A DNA stretch of 64,000 nucleotides from Geobacillus kaustophilus (GCF_000948285.1 NZ_JYBP01000003.1:1302001-1366000), one strand, 5' to 3'. Counted from the stretch's first letter, positions 1 through 8,675 are shown. The notes: a model not told the origin generated them from the letters alone. Program-made: numbers and translations.

Positions 1-30
1 CTGCCTATAGTCCCGTAGGCATCCGTCCGA

Positions 31-206
31 TCCAAACAAGGCAGGTCTCCTGACTTAGGATCATCGCTTGGCGGCGTCTTCCCGAAGCATCCTTCAGTGA
101 CTTGTTGCCGCAAAGCTCCCCATCACAGTGGCGGGCACCGTGCCGGATTTTCACCGAGCTTCCCTTTTCACCCAAGCCCTAAGCGGGCTAGGCACCTTGT
201 TTGTCT
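31..206 (-). ncRNA. Cobalamin (B12) riboswitch
   Basis: Read on the minus strand, this stretch has the conserved cobalamin-riboswitch core. GCCACTGTGATGGGG follows a GGCACGGTGCC arm, and AAGTCAGGAGACCTGCCT lies near the 3' end. The outer P1 helix is visible: CAAACAAGG near 195-203 pairs with CCTTGTTTGG near 36-45. It is followed toward position 1 by a small hairpin (TGCCTA/TAGGCA, about 1-22) that could be the expression platform. The controlled gene is off the left edge on the minus strand and is presumably for B12 transport or synthesis, but it cannot be seen. Confidence 0.93.
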
Positions 207-267
207 TACCGCCATATATGCGCTGTCATGGAACAAGCATCCGTTTTCATCGTAGTACAACCAATGC

Positions 268-425
268 GTTGCCGTCAACCGTTTTTTGCCGACAAATCTT
301 TGTTGGCGACGACAACGCCGTCCGCATCAGCGTACACGTACGCCCCTGGCTCCCAGCGGACGCCGCCAAACTCGAGCGCAACGTCGCGGGCGCCTTTTCC
401 TTCTTTTTGGCATTTCGAGCGGGCG
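268..425 (-). pseudogene. Detached second copy of the rraA 3' end
   Basis: On the minus strand this encodes about 48 residues matching the C-terminus of the RraA-like protein at 1109-1594, including EFGGVRWEPGAYVYADADG and the final AKNG before the stop. The nucleotide match runs from roughly 271-420 against 1105-1254. It is close to 90 percent by eye, so this is not a recent exact duplication. The fragment has no start codon and no upstream part of the gene. It sits between the B12 riboswitch and the small protease gene, so that the two-gene cassette at 433-1063 is bracketed by two copies of the rraA end. Confidence 0.85.
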
Positions 426-432
426 TTCCATT

Positions 433-813
433 TCAACCAGAACGATACATCTCCAACTTGTCCAGGTCTAAGACAAATCCAGCGCCCAGCAATATATCCA
501 ATCCTAACAAACCGTTAATCCCCTCATAGTCCATCCCGCTAAAATCAATTTCATACTCTCTTAGCTGGAAAGAATCTAGCTGAATACAGTCTAATTTTTT
601 TGTAAACGCGTACTCTTTCCCACCGATTCCGTAATAAGCCACAATACGATCGCCCGGCTCTACCCGCAAATGAATATCTTCTACTGCATTTTGAGAAATC
701 ACTGTTTTCGCCGCACCAGTATCAATCACCATATTATGAATCAACTTAGACCTTCCTTGATAAACGATTTCGATCGATGCAAACAGCAAGCCTTCACGAT
801 ATTCAATCTGCAT
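433..813 (-). CDS. Retropepsin-like aspartic protease family protein
   Basis: A 126-residue protein. VIDTGAAKTVIS at about residues 30-41 is the aspartic-protease DTGA active-site motif, and GINGLLGLDILLGAGFVLDL near the C-terminus matches the hydrophobic-hydrophobic-Gly partner motif of clan AA folds. Like retroviral and other single-lobed retropepsin-like proteins it would need to dimerise to be active. There is no signal peptide, so it probably acts in the cytosol. The start follows a GAGGG ribosome site. It overlaps the upstream 86-residue gene by 11 bases, so the two are likely translationally coupled. Base composition is AT-richer than the surrounding genes. The substrate is unknown. 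Confidence 0.75.
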   Translation of the reverse strand: MQIEYREGLLFASIEIVYQGRSKLIHNMVIDTGAAKTVISQNAVEDIHLRVEPGDRIVAYYGIGGKEYAFTKKLDCIQLDSFQLREYEIDFSGMDYEGINGLLGLDILLGAGFVLDLDKLEMYRSG

Positions 814-1063
814 AATGAAATTTCCCTCTCAGGCCAATCGCTCCCCGAACTTTTAAAACAATCTCCTTGTGGCTAGTATGATAAACAAGCTGATTCCCTT
901 TCGATTGCAGCAACTCACGAGTTGCATCCTTGTCCGAAACCGTTCCGATAACAGCCACCTCTTCAATGATTTCTTGATCTCCCTCTAAATGGGACTTTAA
1001 TACTTGTAATTTCACAAATTGATTTGGATACAATGAACGCACTTCCTGCCATTCCATCTCCAT
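803..1063 (-). CDS. Hypothetical protein paired with the retropepsin-like gene
   Basis: An 86-residue soluble protein that I do not recognise. It is mostly beta-strand-like, with VAVIGTVSDKDATRELLQ in the middle and KEIVLKVRG near the C-terminus. The next gene starts inside its 3' end, which argues for a two-gene unit with the aspartic protease. The start at 1063 has only a weak GAGG site; a second ATG lies two codons downstream (1057). It lies directly between the protease gene and the intact rraA 3' end and shares the AT-richer composition of the cassette. A partner, inhibitor or substrate role for the protease is possible but unproven. Confidence 0.65.
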   Translation of the reverse strand: MEMEWQEVRSLYPNQFVKLQVLKSHLEGDQEIIEEVAVIGTVSDKDATRELLQSKGNQLVYHTSHKEIVLKVRGAIGLRGKFHYAD

Positions 1064-1108
1064 CGCCTCAACCTGTTCGTTGTATTGAACGAGACTCGAC
1101 CGCAGCCG

Positions 1109-1594
1109 TCAACCATTTTTCGCCAACAAATCTTTGTTGGCGACGACAACGCCGTCCGCATCCGCGTACACGTACGCCCCCGGCTCCCAGCGGACGCCGC
1201 CAAACTCGAGCGTCACGTCGCGCAATCCTTTTCCCTCTTTTTTGCTTTTCACCGGGCACGTGCCGATCGCCATGACCCCAAGCGGCATGCGGCCGATTTC
1301 CGCTGAATCGCGGATGCAGCCGTGGATGATGACGCCGGCAAGCCCCCGGTCGCAGGCGATTTGCGCCAACCGGTCGCCTAACAGAGCGACGCGGCGCGAG
1401 CCTTTTCCATCGACCACGAGCACCGTCCCCGGCAGCACCGTCTCGAGCGCTTCACGGACAAGGACGTTGTCTTCAAACACATCGACCGTCGCGATCGGTC
1501 CGGAAAACATCCGTTTTCCGCCATACGATTGGAACGGCAGCTCGCAGACTTGCAACTTATCTAAAAATTGGTCGCATAAATCAGCTGTTTTCAT
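1109..1594 (-). CDS. rraA: RraA-family protein (RNase regulator / HMG aldolase fold)
   Basis: A 161-residue RraA-like protein. The family motifs LPGTVLVVDGKGSRRVALLG and GLAGVIIHGCIRDSAEI are present, the second holding the Arg-Asp pair used in metal-dependent aldolase members. Bacillaceae lack a classical RNase E, so a role as a 4-hydroxy-4-methyl-2-oxoglutarate aldolase or oxaloacetate decarboxylase is at least as likely as RNase regulation. The ATG at 1594 is preferred because AAAGGGGAGAGG lies just upstream; an earlier in-frame ATG has no such site. Its last 48 codons are duplicated at 268-425, suggesting that the present 3' end came with, or was repaired during, insertion of the neighbouring two-gene cassette. 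Confidence 0.85.
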   Translation of the reverse strand: MKTADLCDQFLDKLQVCELPFQSYGGKRMFSGPIATVDVFEDNVLVREALETVLPGTVLVVDGKGSRRVALLGDRLAQIACDRGLAGVIIHGCIRDSAEIGRMPLGVMAIGTCPVKSKKEGKGLRDVTLEFGGVRWEPGAYVYADADGVVVANKDLLAKNG

Positions 1595-1757
1595 GATCCT
1601 CTCCCCTTTCGTTTTTTTCATTCGCCTCCATTCGTCAAAATCCTGCCGACTCCATATTTTTTTGCGGCGCTGCTTCTGCTCGGGAATCGGATGCGTGTCC
1701 TTGCGGACCGCTGAAAACGATAAAAAGATTTTCTCGTCCCCGTTTTCCGGCGAACGA

Positions 1758-1793
1758 AAAAACGGCCCCGCACAACATGGCGGAAGCCGTTTT
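1758..1793 (-). terminator. Intrinsic terminator after tRNA-Gln
   Basis: AAAACGGC and GCCGTTTT form the base of a hairpin. On the minus strand it is followed by a run of six T, 37 bases beyond the tRNA 3' end. Confidence 0.7.
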
Positions 1794-1829
1794 GGCCGCC
1801 GGGACGAACGAGCCCGTCCGGCGATTCAG

Positions 1830-1901
1830 CTGGGCTAGCTGGATTCGAACCAGCGCATCACGGAGTCAAAGTCCGTTGCCTTACCGCTTGGCTATAGCCC
1901 A
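1830..1901 (-). tRNA. tRNA-Gln (anticodon UUG)
   Basis: The minus strand folds as a standard tRNA. The acceptor strand TGGGCTA pairs with TAGCCCA. The anticodon arm is ACGGACTTTGACTCCGT with anticodon TTG, and the T-loop GGTTCGAATCC is typical. The discriminator is G at 1830. The following bases are CTG, so the 3' CCA does not appear to be encoded. It is isolated, with its own terminator. Confidence 0.95.
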
Positions 1902-2098
1902 TCGCTTTGTTGTCATTTACAGTATGCGGCATAACGGCGTGCTTTATGCATCAAACTGAATATCCTTTTGCTGTATGCGCGAAACTATCGACACAAGAAC
2001 CCTTTCTTCATCATCATATCACCTCGTTGTTTCGTTTTTCTTTCATGGTTATTTTCCCTAATTATGGTATCATTGAATTGGGAAAGGGAGAGATGCAT

Positions 2099-2980
2099 AT
2101 GCGCCGAATTACTGTTTTTCGCTTATGTTTTTGCGCATGGTTTCTGTTATCGCTGCCGCTCGTCTTAGCGTCCTCGGCTGCCCGCCAGCCATCCAGCCAG
2201 CCGAAAACCGACATCATCGCCCACCGTGGCGCGTCTGGATACGCGCCGGAGCATACGCTCTCATCCTACCGCCTTGCCGCCTGCATGCAGGCGGACTATA
2301 TAGAAGTCGACGTGCAGATGACAAAAGACCGAAAGCTCATCGCCATGCATGACGCCACGCTCGCCCGGACGACAAATGCCGAAACGGTCTACCCGCGCCG
2401 TGCTCCGTGGCGGGTAAATGATTTTTCGTTCGCTGAACTGAGGCGGCTCGATGCCGGGTCGTGGTTTGACCCGCGCTTTGCCGGCGAGCGCATCCCGACG
2501 CTTGAGGAGGTGATTCAGATGCTGAAAGCGGAGCGTGTGGAAGCCCCGTTGTACATCGAAACAAAACAGCCCGGCATCGAAGAGGCGGTCGTCCATCTAT
2601 TGAAAAAACACGGTTTCCTGCAACAGCGCCGCGTCATGTTTCAATCGTTCCACCCGGAAAGCTTGCAAGCGCTCCGACCGCTCATCCCGTACGGCATTCG
2701 GCTCATTCAATTAGTCGGCAAAAAGGAAGCGCACAGCGGCCGCGACGAGCTGCTCCAACAAATCGCCATCTATGCCGATGGCATCGGCTTGCCGCTTTCG
2801 GTCGTCACCGAAGAGTGGGTGCGCGCCGCCCATGGCCGCGGACTCATTGTTCACGTCTATACCGTCAATGAACCACACGATCTCGCTCGCCTATGCACCC
2901 TCGGCGTTGACGGCCTGTTCACCGATTATCCAGACCGCCCTGGCCGCATCGCCGCCTGCCGTCGTCTGCTCCACCATTGA
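2099..2980 (+). CDS. glpQ: Secreted glycerophosphodiester phosphodiesterase
   Basis: A 293-residue GDPD-family enzyme that hydrolyses glycerophosphodiesters to glycerol-3-phosphate and an alcohol. An N-terminal signal peptide (FRLCFCAWFLLSLPLVLASS) sends it out of the cell. Family motifs are IIAHRGASGYAPEH, with the catalytic His-Arg and Glu, and YIEVDVQMTKDRKLIAMHD, with metal-binding Glu/Asp and the second His. The usual PENT reads PEHT here, but the Glu is kept. I chose the ATG at 2099 because AAGGGAG lies 8 bases upstream; the ATG at 2093 would be too close. It is monocistronic. Confidence 0.88.
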   Translation: MRRITVFRLCFCAWFLLSLPLVLASSAARQPSSQPKTDIIAHRGASGYAPEHTLSSYRLAACMQADYIEVDVQMTKDRKLIAMHDATLARTTNAETVYPRRAPWRVNDFSFAELRRLDAGSWFDPRFAGERIPTLEEVIQMLKAERVEAPLYIETKQPGIEEAVVHLLKKHGFLQQRRVMFQSFHPESLQALRPLIPYGIRLIQLVGKKEAHSGRDELLQQIAIYADGIGLPLSVVTEEWVRAAHGRGLIVHVYTVNEPHDLARLCTLGVDGLFTDYPDRPGRIAACRRLLHH

Positions 2981-3113
2981 CCGGCTTTCAGAGAGCCAAG
3001 GGGAACTTATTTTTTACATATTTTTTACATAATGTTATTATGGTTAATAAAAACGAAAATCGTTCCCATTTGACCCGATTCGGTGTATCATTTGAGAAAA
3101 AGGAGACAAAATC

Positions 3114-3557
3114 ATGTGGACGACCATCGACTACCAAAACGGATCGTTTACCGTAACGACGGACCGCCGCCGCGTCCAGCTTGACCGCGTATGCGGCTTT
3201 CTCGCCCGTTCGTATTGGGCGCATGGGCGCAGCCGCGAAACGATCGTCAAATCGCTTGACCATTCGCTCTGCTTTTCCCTTTTTTACGGCGACAGGCAAA
3301 TTGGCATAGCGCGCGTCATCACCGACCGGGCGACGTTCGCCTATCTCTGCGACGTGTTCATCGATGAAGCATACCGTGGGCAAGGTCTCGGGAAATGGCT
3401 GTTATCATGCGTGCTCGCCCATCCTGATGTCGCCGCTGTCCGCAAGGTGATGCTCGCGACGAAAGACGCGCACGGGCTGTACAGGCAGTTCGGCTTTGCC
3501 ACGCCGAGCGAGCCGGAGCGGTTGATGGAGCGGATTCAAGAGCCGCGAACGGAGTAA
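3114..3557 (+). CDS. GNAT-family N-acetyltransferase
   Basis: A 147-residue single-domain GNAT protein. The acetyl-CoA pyrophosphate loop is visible as EAYRGQGLGKWLLSCVL at about residues 85-101, after the beta-4 strand AYLCDVFID. The later YRQFGF is the typical C-terminal strand and turn of this fold. The ATG follows AAAAAGGAGAC. The substrate cannot be inferred. It faces topB across a shared terminator at 3566-3595 and stands alone. Confidence 0.85.
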   Translation: MWTTIDYQNGSFTVTTDRRRVQLDRVCGFLARSYWAHGRSRETIVKSLDHSLCFSLFYGDRQIGIARVITDRATFAYLCDVFIDEAYRGQGLGKWLLSCVLAHPDVAAVRKVMLATKDAHGLYRQFGFATPSEPERLMERIQEPRTE

Positions 3558-3565
3558 AGGGCAAA

Positions 3566-3595
3566 AAAAGGCGGGCCGCCATCGGTCCGCCTTTT
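3566..3595. terminator. Bidirectional terminator between the GNAT gene and topB
   Basis: AAAAGGCGG and CCGCCTTTT form a perfect 9-bp stem. A-rich and T-rich flanks serve the two convergent genes. Confidence 0.8.
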
Positions 3596-3633
3596 CGCCA
3601 AGCTCTCCTTCCCTACTTCTTCTGTTGCCTTCA

Positions 3634-5790
3634 TCACCGCTTCGGAAACTGAAACGACAATTTCTTCTCGTTTTCATCCCAAACTAGTATGGCGTCAAAC
3701 GTTTTCCCGCCTTTTTTAAACCCTTTTATGACATTTGTTTTCCCTTGCGCCAGCAGCTTTTTCACATTCGCCGCCGAAATCGTTTTGCCGAGAATGTGTT
3801 TGGAGATCGTAAACGAGCATTTTGTTTTCGCGTACTGGTCGCAGCCGTACAACGTTCCTTTGTCGATGACGGTCCCGCCGCAAAGCGGGCACGGCCCAAG
3901 CTTCTCACCCATTGTTTTTTTCTTCCTTGTCCGCTGGATCGAGGCGGTGTCAACCCCTCTGAAATTCCAATTTGGCGCGGCGGCGATGGCGTCAGCGACG
4001 ACTTTTTGCGCCAACTTTTTCACCTGTTCCATAAAGGCGGCGGGCGAGGCGCTCCCTTCTCCGATTTCGCTTAAGCGCTGCTCCCATTTCGCCGTCATTT
4101 CCGGCGAGGCGAGGATCGTGCCGCCGAGCGCCTCGATCAACACTTTCGCCTTGTCGGTCGCGTACACGAGGTTCTTTTTCACTTCAATATACTTCCGCTC
4201 TTTCAGCATGGTAATGATCGCCGCCCTTGTTGCTTCCGTGCCGAGCCCTTCCGTTTTGGCGAGCACTTTTTCCAGTTCCTCGTCATCCAAAAATTTTCCC
4301 GCCGTTTTCATCAAGGTGATGAGTTCGCCTTCCGTATACCGTTTCGGCGGCTCGGTCTTCCCTTCTTTCACCTTGACAGCGGCCGCTTCCCCTGCCTCGC
4401 CTCGCTCAAGGGGAGGCAGCACAGCATCTTTCTCCTCTTCATGCGGGCGGATGACCGCGCGCCATCCTTCCTCGACGACTTGTCTTCCTTTCGAAACGAA
4501 GCGAGCCCGACCGTCAACGAGCGTCGTGACGGTCGTATAATCGATGACCGCCGCCTGGTGGTGGGCGGCAATCAAGCGGCGAACGACTAAATCGTACACT
4601 TTCCGTTCGTCAGCCGACAGCTTCTCTGGATCCACCACTTGCTCGGTCGGAATGATCGCGTAGTGGTCAGTGACTTTTTTCTCGTTTACATAACGTTTAT
4701 TCTGTAAAATCGACGGCTGCGGCAACGGAAAATAAGAAGTGTACGCTGGAAACGACGACAGCTTTTGCAAAATAGCCGGAAACGTTTCCGCTTCTCCCTT
4801 TGTCACGTGCATCGAATCGGAGCGCGGGTACGAAACGATCCCTTTTTGGTAGAGCGATTGCAGCACGTCAAGCGTCTTTTTCGGCGAGAAGCGGTACAGC
4901 TTGTTGGCGGTCGTCTGCAACGTCGATAAGTTGAACAACAGCGGCGGCTGATACGTTTTCCGCTCCGTGCGGACGTCGGCGACTTCCGCGCGTTTGCCTT
5001 CACAAAAGGCGGCGATCTTTTTCGCCATCGCCTCATCTTTGAGGCGCGTCTGCCCGTCTTCATCCGTCCATTTTCCTTCATAGCGCTTGTCGCCGATGGC
5101 AAACGAAGCGACGACTTCCCAAAACGGCTCAGGGCGAAACTGCTCAATTTCCCGCTCGCGCCGGACGATTAAGGCCAATGTCGGCGTCTGCACACGCCCG
5201 ACGGAAAAGATGTCGTTCATTCCGCGCTCCTTCAGCAAGAGGCTGTACACGCGCGAGGCGTTCATGCCGACGAGCCAATCCGCGCAGGCGCGGGCGTACG
5301 CTTCCTCATAGAGCGGGCGCGTTGTCTGCTCATCAAGCAAACGGCGAAACCCTTCCTCAATGGCCTTTGGGGTCAACGATGACAGCCAAAGCCGCTTAAT
5401 CGGTTTGTTGACGCCGCTCATACGGATAATGTTGCGCACAATGAGCTCCCCTTCGCGCCCCGCGTCGCCCGCATGGATGATTTCCGTCACTTCCGGCTTT
5501 CGCAACAGTTCCTTGACCACTTGAAACTGTTTCGCCTTCGCTTTTTCGATCTCATACTCGAACCGTTCCGGGATGATCGGCAACGTTTTGAGCGTCCACC
5601 GTTTCCACTCGGACCGGTACCGCTCAGGAGCTGCGAGCTGGAACAAATGCCCGATCGCCCATGTCATATACGCCCCGTCGGGAAACAAGTCATTCGGCAA
5701 AATTTCGATATAGCCTTGCCGTTTTTTCGTCCGAAAAATCGAGGCGAGCGTCGCCCCTTGGTCCGGCTTTTCCGCGATAATGACTTTCAT
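3634..5790 (-). CDS. topB: DNA topoisomerase III (type IA)
   Basis: A 718-residue type IA topoisomerase that relaxes and decatenates DNA. The TOPRIM domain starts at MKVIIAEKPDQGATLASIF and has HAGDAGREGELIVR at about residues 100-115. The catalytic tyrosine lies in GIVSYPRSDSMHV, and SVGRVQTPTLALI marks the core. The C-terminus carries a zinc-finger-like segment with CPLCGG and YGCDQYAKTKCSF, then a basic tail. The start at 5790 gives the canonical TopB N-terminus, with GAAAGGCC upstream. The aldo/keto reductase gene ends only 13 bases upstream, so both may share a transcript. Confidence 0.95.
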   Translation of the reverse strand: MKVIIAEKPDQGATLASIFRTKKRQGYIEILPNDLFPDGAYMTWAIGHLFQLAAPERYRSEWKRWTLKTLPIIPERFEYEIEKAKAKQFQVVKELLRKPEVTEIIHAGDAGREGELIVRNIIRMSGVNKPIKRLWLSSLTPKAIEEGFRRLLDEQTTRPLYEEAYARACADWLVGMNASRVYSLLLKERGMNDIFSVGRVQTPTLALIVRREREIEQFRPEPFWEVVASFAIGDKRYEGKWTDEDGQTRLKDEAMAKKIAAFCEGKRAEVADVRTERKTYQPPLLFNLSTLQTTANKLYRFSPKKTLDVLQSLYQKGIVSYPRSDSMHVTKGEAETFPAILQKLSSFPAYTSYFPLPQPSILQNKRYVNEKKVTDHYAIIPTEQVVDPEKLSADERKVYDLVVRRLIAAHHQAAVIDYTTVTTLVDGRARFVSKGRQVVEEGWRAVIRPHEEEKDAVLPPLERGEAGEAAAVKVKEGKTEPPKRYTEGELITLMKTAGKFLDDEELEKVLAKTEGLGTEATRAAIITMLKERKYIEVKKNLVYATDKAKVLIEALGGTILASPEMTAKWEQRLSEIGEGSASPAAFMEQVKKLAQKVVADAIAAAPNWNFRGVDTASIQRTRKKKTMGEKLGPCPLCGGTVIDKGTLYGCDQYAKTKCSFTISKHILGKTISAANVKKLLAQGKTNVIKGFKKGGKTFDAILVWDENEKKLSFQFPKR

Positions 5791-5803
5791 CGGCCTTTCT
5801 CCT

Positions 5804-6694
5804 TTATGGCACATCATGCCCCATTGAGCTTTGCAAAATGGCGAACCATTGCTCGCGGGAAAGCGGGAAGGACAGCGCCCGCACCGCCCGCTCGATGCGT
5901 TCTCGTTTCCCCGAGCCGACAATCGGCATCATCCGCGCTGGATGAACGAGGAGCCACGCGTACAACACTTCGTCGATCGTCTCAGCGCCAAGTTTCCGCC
6001 GCACTTGTTCAAGCGTCCCGCGCAGCCGCACCGCCCGGTCATCGTCAGCGGAAAAAATCGCTCCACCGGCGAGCGGCGACCATGCCATTGGCGGAATGCG
6101 CTTCTCAAGGCAAAGGTCAACGGTGCCGTCTTCAAGATTTTCCAACCGATACGCCGATACTTCGATTTGGTTGGTCACGAGCGGAAACGGCAAATGCGAC
6201 TGAAGCATTTCCCACTGCGAACGTTTAAAGTTCGAGACGCCGAAATAGCGCACTTTTCCGTCCTGTTTCAGCTGGCAAAACGCCTCGGCCACCTCTTCCG
6301 GGTTCATGAATGGATCCGGACGATGAATGAGCAAGACATCGATATAATCCGTGCGGAAATTCCGCAACGACTGCTCGACCGAGGCGATGATATGGGTTTT
6401 GCTTGTATCATATAATTTCATCCCGTATTTTGGCGGCAGCTTGATCCCGCATTTCGTCACGATCTCGATCTGACCGCGCAAGCTTGGCTTTAACGCCAGC
6501 GCTTCGCCAAAGCGCGATTCGCATGTGTAGTCGCCGTAAATATCAGCATGGTCAAACGTCGTAATGCCGCGCTCAAGACAAAATTCAATGATCGACAGCA
6601 GCTGCTCGCGCGAATAGCCCCAGTCCGCAAGCCGCCAACAGCCGTGAATGAGGCGGGAAAAAGTCAAATCGTCCGCTAAACGGATTCGTTCCAT
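5804..6694 (-). CDS. Aldo/keto reductase (YdhF-like)
   Basis: A 296-residue NAD(P)H-dependent oxidoreductase with a TIM-barrel fold. The catalytic tetrad is readable: Asp and Tyr in TTFDHADIYGDY, Lys in VTKCG and His in LLIHRPDP. FGVSNF and the late PIVGSGKRERIERAV, a phosphate-binding loop, are standard AKR features. It resembles the YdhF/YcsN subgroup of unknown natural substrate. It is probably co-transcribed with topB (13-base gap) and starts next to the divergent pepF-like gene, 86 bases apart. Confidence 0.9.
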   Translation of the reverse strand: MERIRLADDLTFSRLIHGCWRLADWGYSREQLLSIIEFCLERGITTFDHADIYGDYTCESRFGEALALKPSLRGQIEIVTKCGIKLPPKYGMKLYDTSKTHIIASVEQSLRNFRTDYIDVLLIHRPDPFMNPEEVAEAFCQLKQDGKVRYFGVSNFKRSQWEMLQSHLPFPLVTNQIEVSAYRLENLEDGTVDLCLEKRIPPMAWSPLAGGAIFSADDDRAVRLRGTLEQVRRKLGAETIDEVLYAWLLVHPARMMPIVGSGKRERIERAVRALSFPLSREQWFAILQSSMGHDVP

Positions 6695-6780
6695 TGATCG
6701 TCTCCCTTTCTTTTTTGGCTAAAATCGTTCCGCTTGCGCATACTACCAACAAGAGGAAAAAACGGAAAGGACGTGATGAT

Positions 6781-8637
6781 ATGAAGCGCTGGCTCCTTGG
6801 GCTCGCCGCCGTGCTTCTTTTGGCCTCCCCATGGCCGACATCAGCCGCCGAAACCGCATACGAATGGAATGTGGCTGACATTTACCCATCCGAACATGAA
6901 TGGATGCGCGACTACAAGGCGGTGCAAAACGCCTTGCCGAAACTGGCGGCGTTTGAAGGGAAGCTCGACGATGCGAAGACGATCGCCAAACTGTTCGCCT
7001 TAAACGAACAAATGGCCCGCAAGCTGGAAAAACTATCGCTTTACGCCCATTTAAAACGCGATCTCAACATTGAAGATGAAACGGCAGCCCGTCTCGGGGC
7101 GAAAGTAGAAACACTCGCCGCCCAATATGCGGCGAAAACAGCGTTTATCGAGCCAGAACTGCTCGCCCTCCCAGAGCGGACGCTCAAGAAGCTCCAAAAA
7201 AGCAAACCGCTGAAAGCGTACCGTTATTACTTCCATGAGTTGCGCGAGCAAAAGCCGCATACGCTCACGAAACGCGAAGAACAGCTGCTCGCGAAACTAT
7301 CACCGGCGCTCGGCGAAGCGGAGAACATTTATGACCACGCCACCCGCGGCGATTACGAGCCGCCGTCTGTCAAGATGCCAAACGGAAAAACGGTGACATT
7401 GACCGACGACCAATACGCCGCCATGCTCGAGCACCCGGACCGCCGCTATCGAAAGGCGGCGTTTGAGGCGAAAGCCAAAAGTTATGAAGCCATGGAACAA
7501 ACCGCAGCCGCGACGCTGTATGCCTCGGTCAAAGCGGATGAATTGTATGCGAATGTGCGCCGCTATCCATCCGGCCTTGCCGCCGCGCTGGCCGCCGATG
7601 ACGTACCGAAGGAAGTGTTTGATCACTTGATCGCCGCCACCCGCCGCCACTTGCCGGCGCTTCACCGCTATGTCGAACTGCGGCGGCGCGCGCTCGGGAT
7701 TGACCGCGTTCACAGCTATGACTTGTACGTGCCGCTCGTCAACGAAACGACGAAATCGATTCCGGTCGAAACGGCGAAAACGTTAATTTTAGAAGGGCTC
7801 AAACCGCTTGGCCCCGACTATGTGAAGCACGTGCGCCAAGCGTTCGAAAAGCGGTGGATTGATGTCTACCCGCGCCCGAAAAAATATACCGGCGGCTACA
7901 ACATGGGAGCGTATGACACCCATCCGTTCATCTTGCTCAATTACAACGGTTCGATCGACAGCGTATTGACGATGGCCCACGAGCTTGGGCACGCCATGCA
8001 TTCCGTATACACAAACCGCGCGCAGCCGCACCATTATTCCGGCCATTCGATTTTCACCGCCGAAGTCGCCTCGACCGCGAACGAATGGCTGATGCTCAAT
8101 TACCTGTATAAGCAAGCGAAAACAAAGGATGAAAAACTCCGCTTGCTCATCGAACAAATCGAGCAAATCCGCGGCACGTTGTACACGCAAGTCATGTATT
8201 CCGAATTTGAACGGATGATTCATGACAAAGTGCGCCAAGGCGGCAGTCTGACAGCGGACGAACTGAACCATCTTTGGATTGGCCTGCTCAAAACGTATTA
8301 CGGCCCGGCGTACGCCGCCGACCCCGGCGCCGCGCGCGGCTGGCTGCGCATCCCGCATTTTTATGACGCCTTTTATGTATACAAATATGCCACTTCACTC
8401 GCGGCATCGTACACCATTGTGAACGACATCCAAACCGATACAAGCAGCGAGGCGGTGAAGCGGTACAAACAATTTTTGCGCTCCGGCGCATCCGATGACC
8501 CGATCCGTCTGCTCAAGCGAGCCGGAGTGGATATGACAAGCCCCGAACCGATCGAGCGCGTCTTGGGCCATTTCACCGAACTCGTTGACGAACTCGATCG
8601 GCAGCTGTCAAGCCAAAACCGTCAGCCGTCTACATGA
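6781..8637 (+). CDS. pepF: Oligoendopeptidase F-like M3 metallopeptidase, exported
   Basis: A 618-residue M3-family zinc endopeptidase that would cut short peptides. The zinc site is MAHELGHAMHS at about residue 400 (His, Glu, His), with the third ligand Glu in FTAEVASTANEW. An N-terminal signal peptide (RWLLGLAAVLLLASPWPTSA, AxA-type cleavage) is clear, so this copy works outside the membrane, whereas classical PepF is cytosolic. The ATG at 6781 follows AAAGGACGTGATGAT; a longer frame upstream has no ribosome site. A strong terminator follows directly. Confidence 0.92.
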   Translation: MKRWLLGLAAVLLLASPWPTSAAETAYEWNVADIYPSEHEWMRDYKAVQNALPKLAAFEGKLDDAKTIAKLFALNEQMARKLEKLSLYAHLKRDLNIEDETAARLGAKVETLAAQYAAKTAFIEPELLALPERTLKKLQKSKPLKAYRYYFHELREQKPHTLTKREEQLLAKLSPALGEAENIYDHATRGDYEPPSVKMPNGKTVTLTDDQYAAMLEHPDRRYRKAAFEAKAKSYEAMEQTAAATLYASVKADELYANVRRYPSGLAAALAADDVPKEVFDHLIAATRRHLPALHRYVELRRRALGIDRVHSYDLYVPLVNETTKSIPVETAKTLILEGLKPLGPDYVKHVRQAFEKRWIDVYPRPKKYTGGYNMGAYDTHPFILLNYNGSIDSVLTMAHELGHAMHSVYTNRAQPHHYSGHSIFTAEVASTANEWLMLNYLYKQAKTKDEKLRLLIEQIEQIRGTLYTQVMYSEFERMIHDKVRQGGSLTADELNHLWIGLLKTYYGPAYAADPGAARGWLRIPHFYDAFYVYKYATSLAASYTIVNDIQTDTSSEAVKRYKQFLRSGASDDPIRLLKRAGVDMTSPEPIERVLGHFTELVDELDRQLSSQNRQPST

Positions 8638-8641
8638 AAGA

Positions 8642-8675
8642 GGTGTCCCGCGCCGTTCGGGACACCCTTGTTTTT
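8642..8675 (+). terminator. Terminator of the pepF-like gene
   Basis: An 8-bp stem GGTGTCCC/GGGACACC followed by CTTGTTTTT, five bases after the stop codon. Confidence 0.85.

Noticed and set aside
128-529. Plus-strand frames over the left end
   Set aside because: They run through the B12 riboswitch and the orphan rraA end, both of which are on the minus strand.
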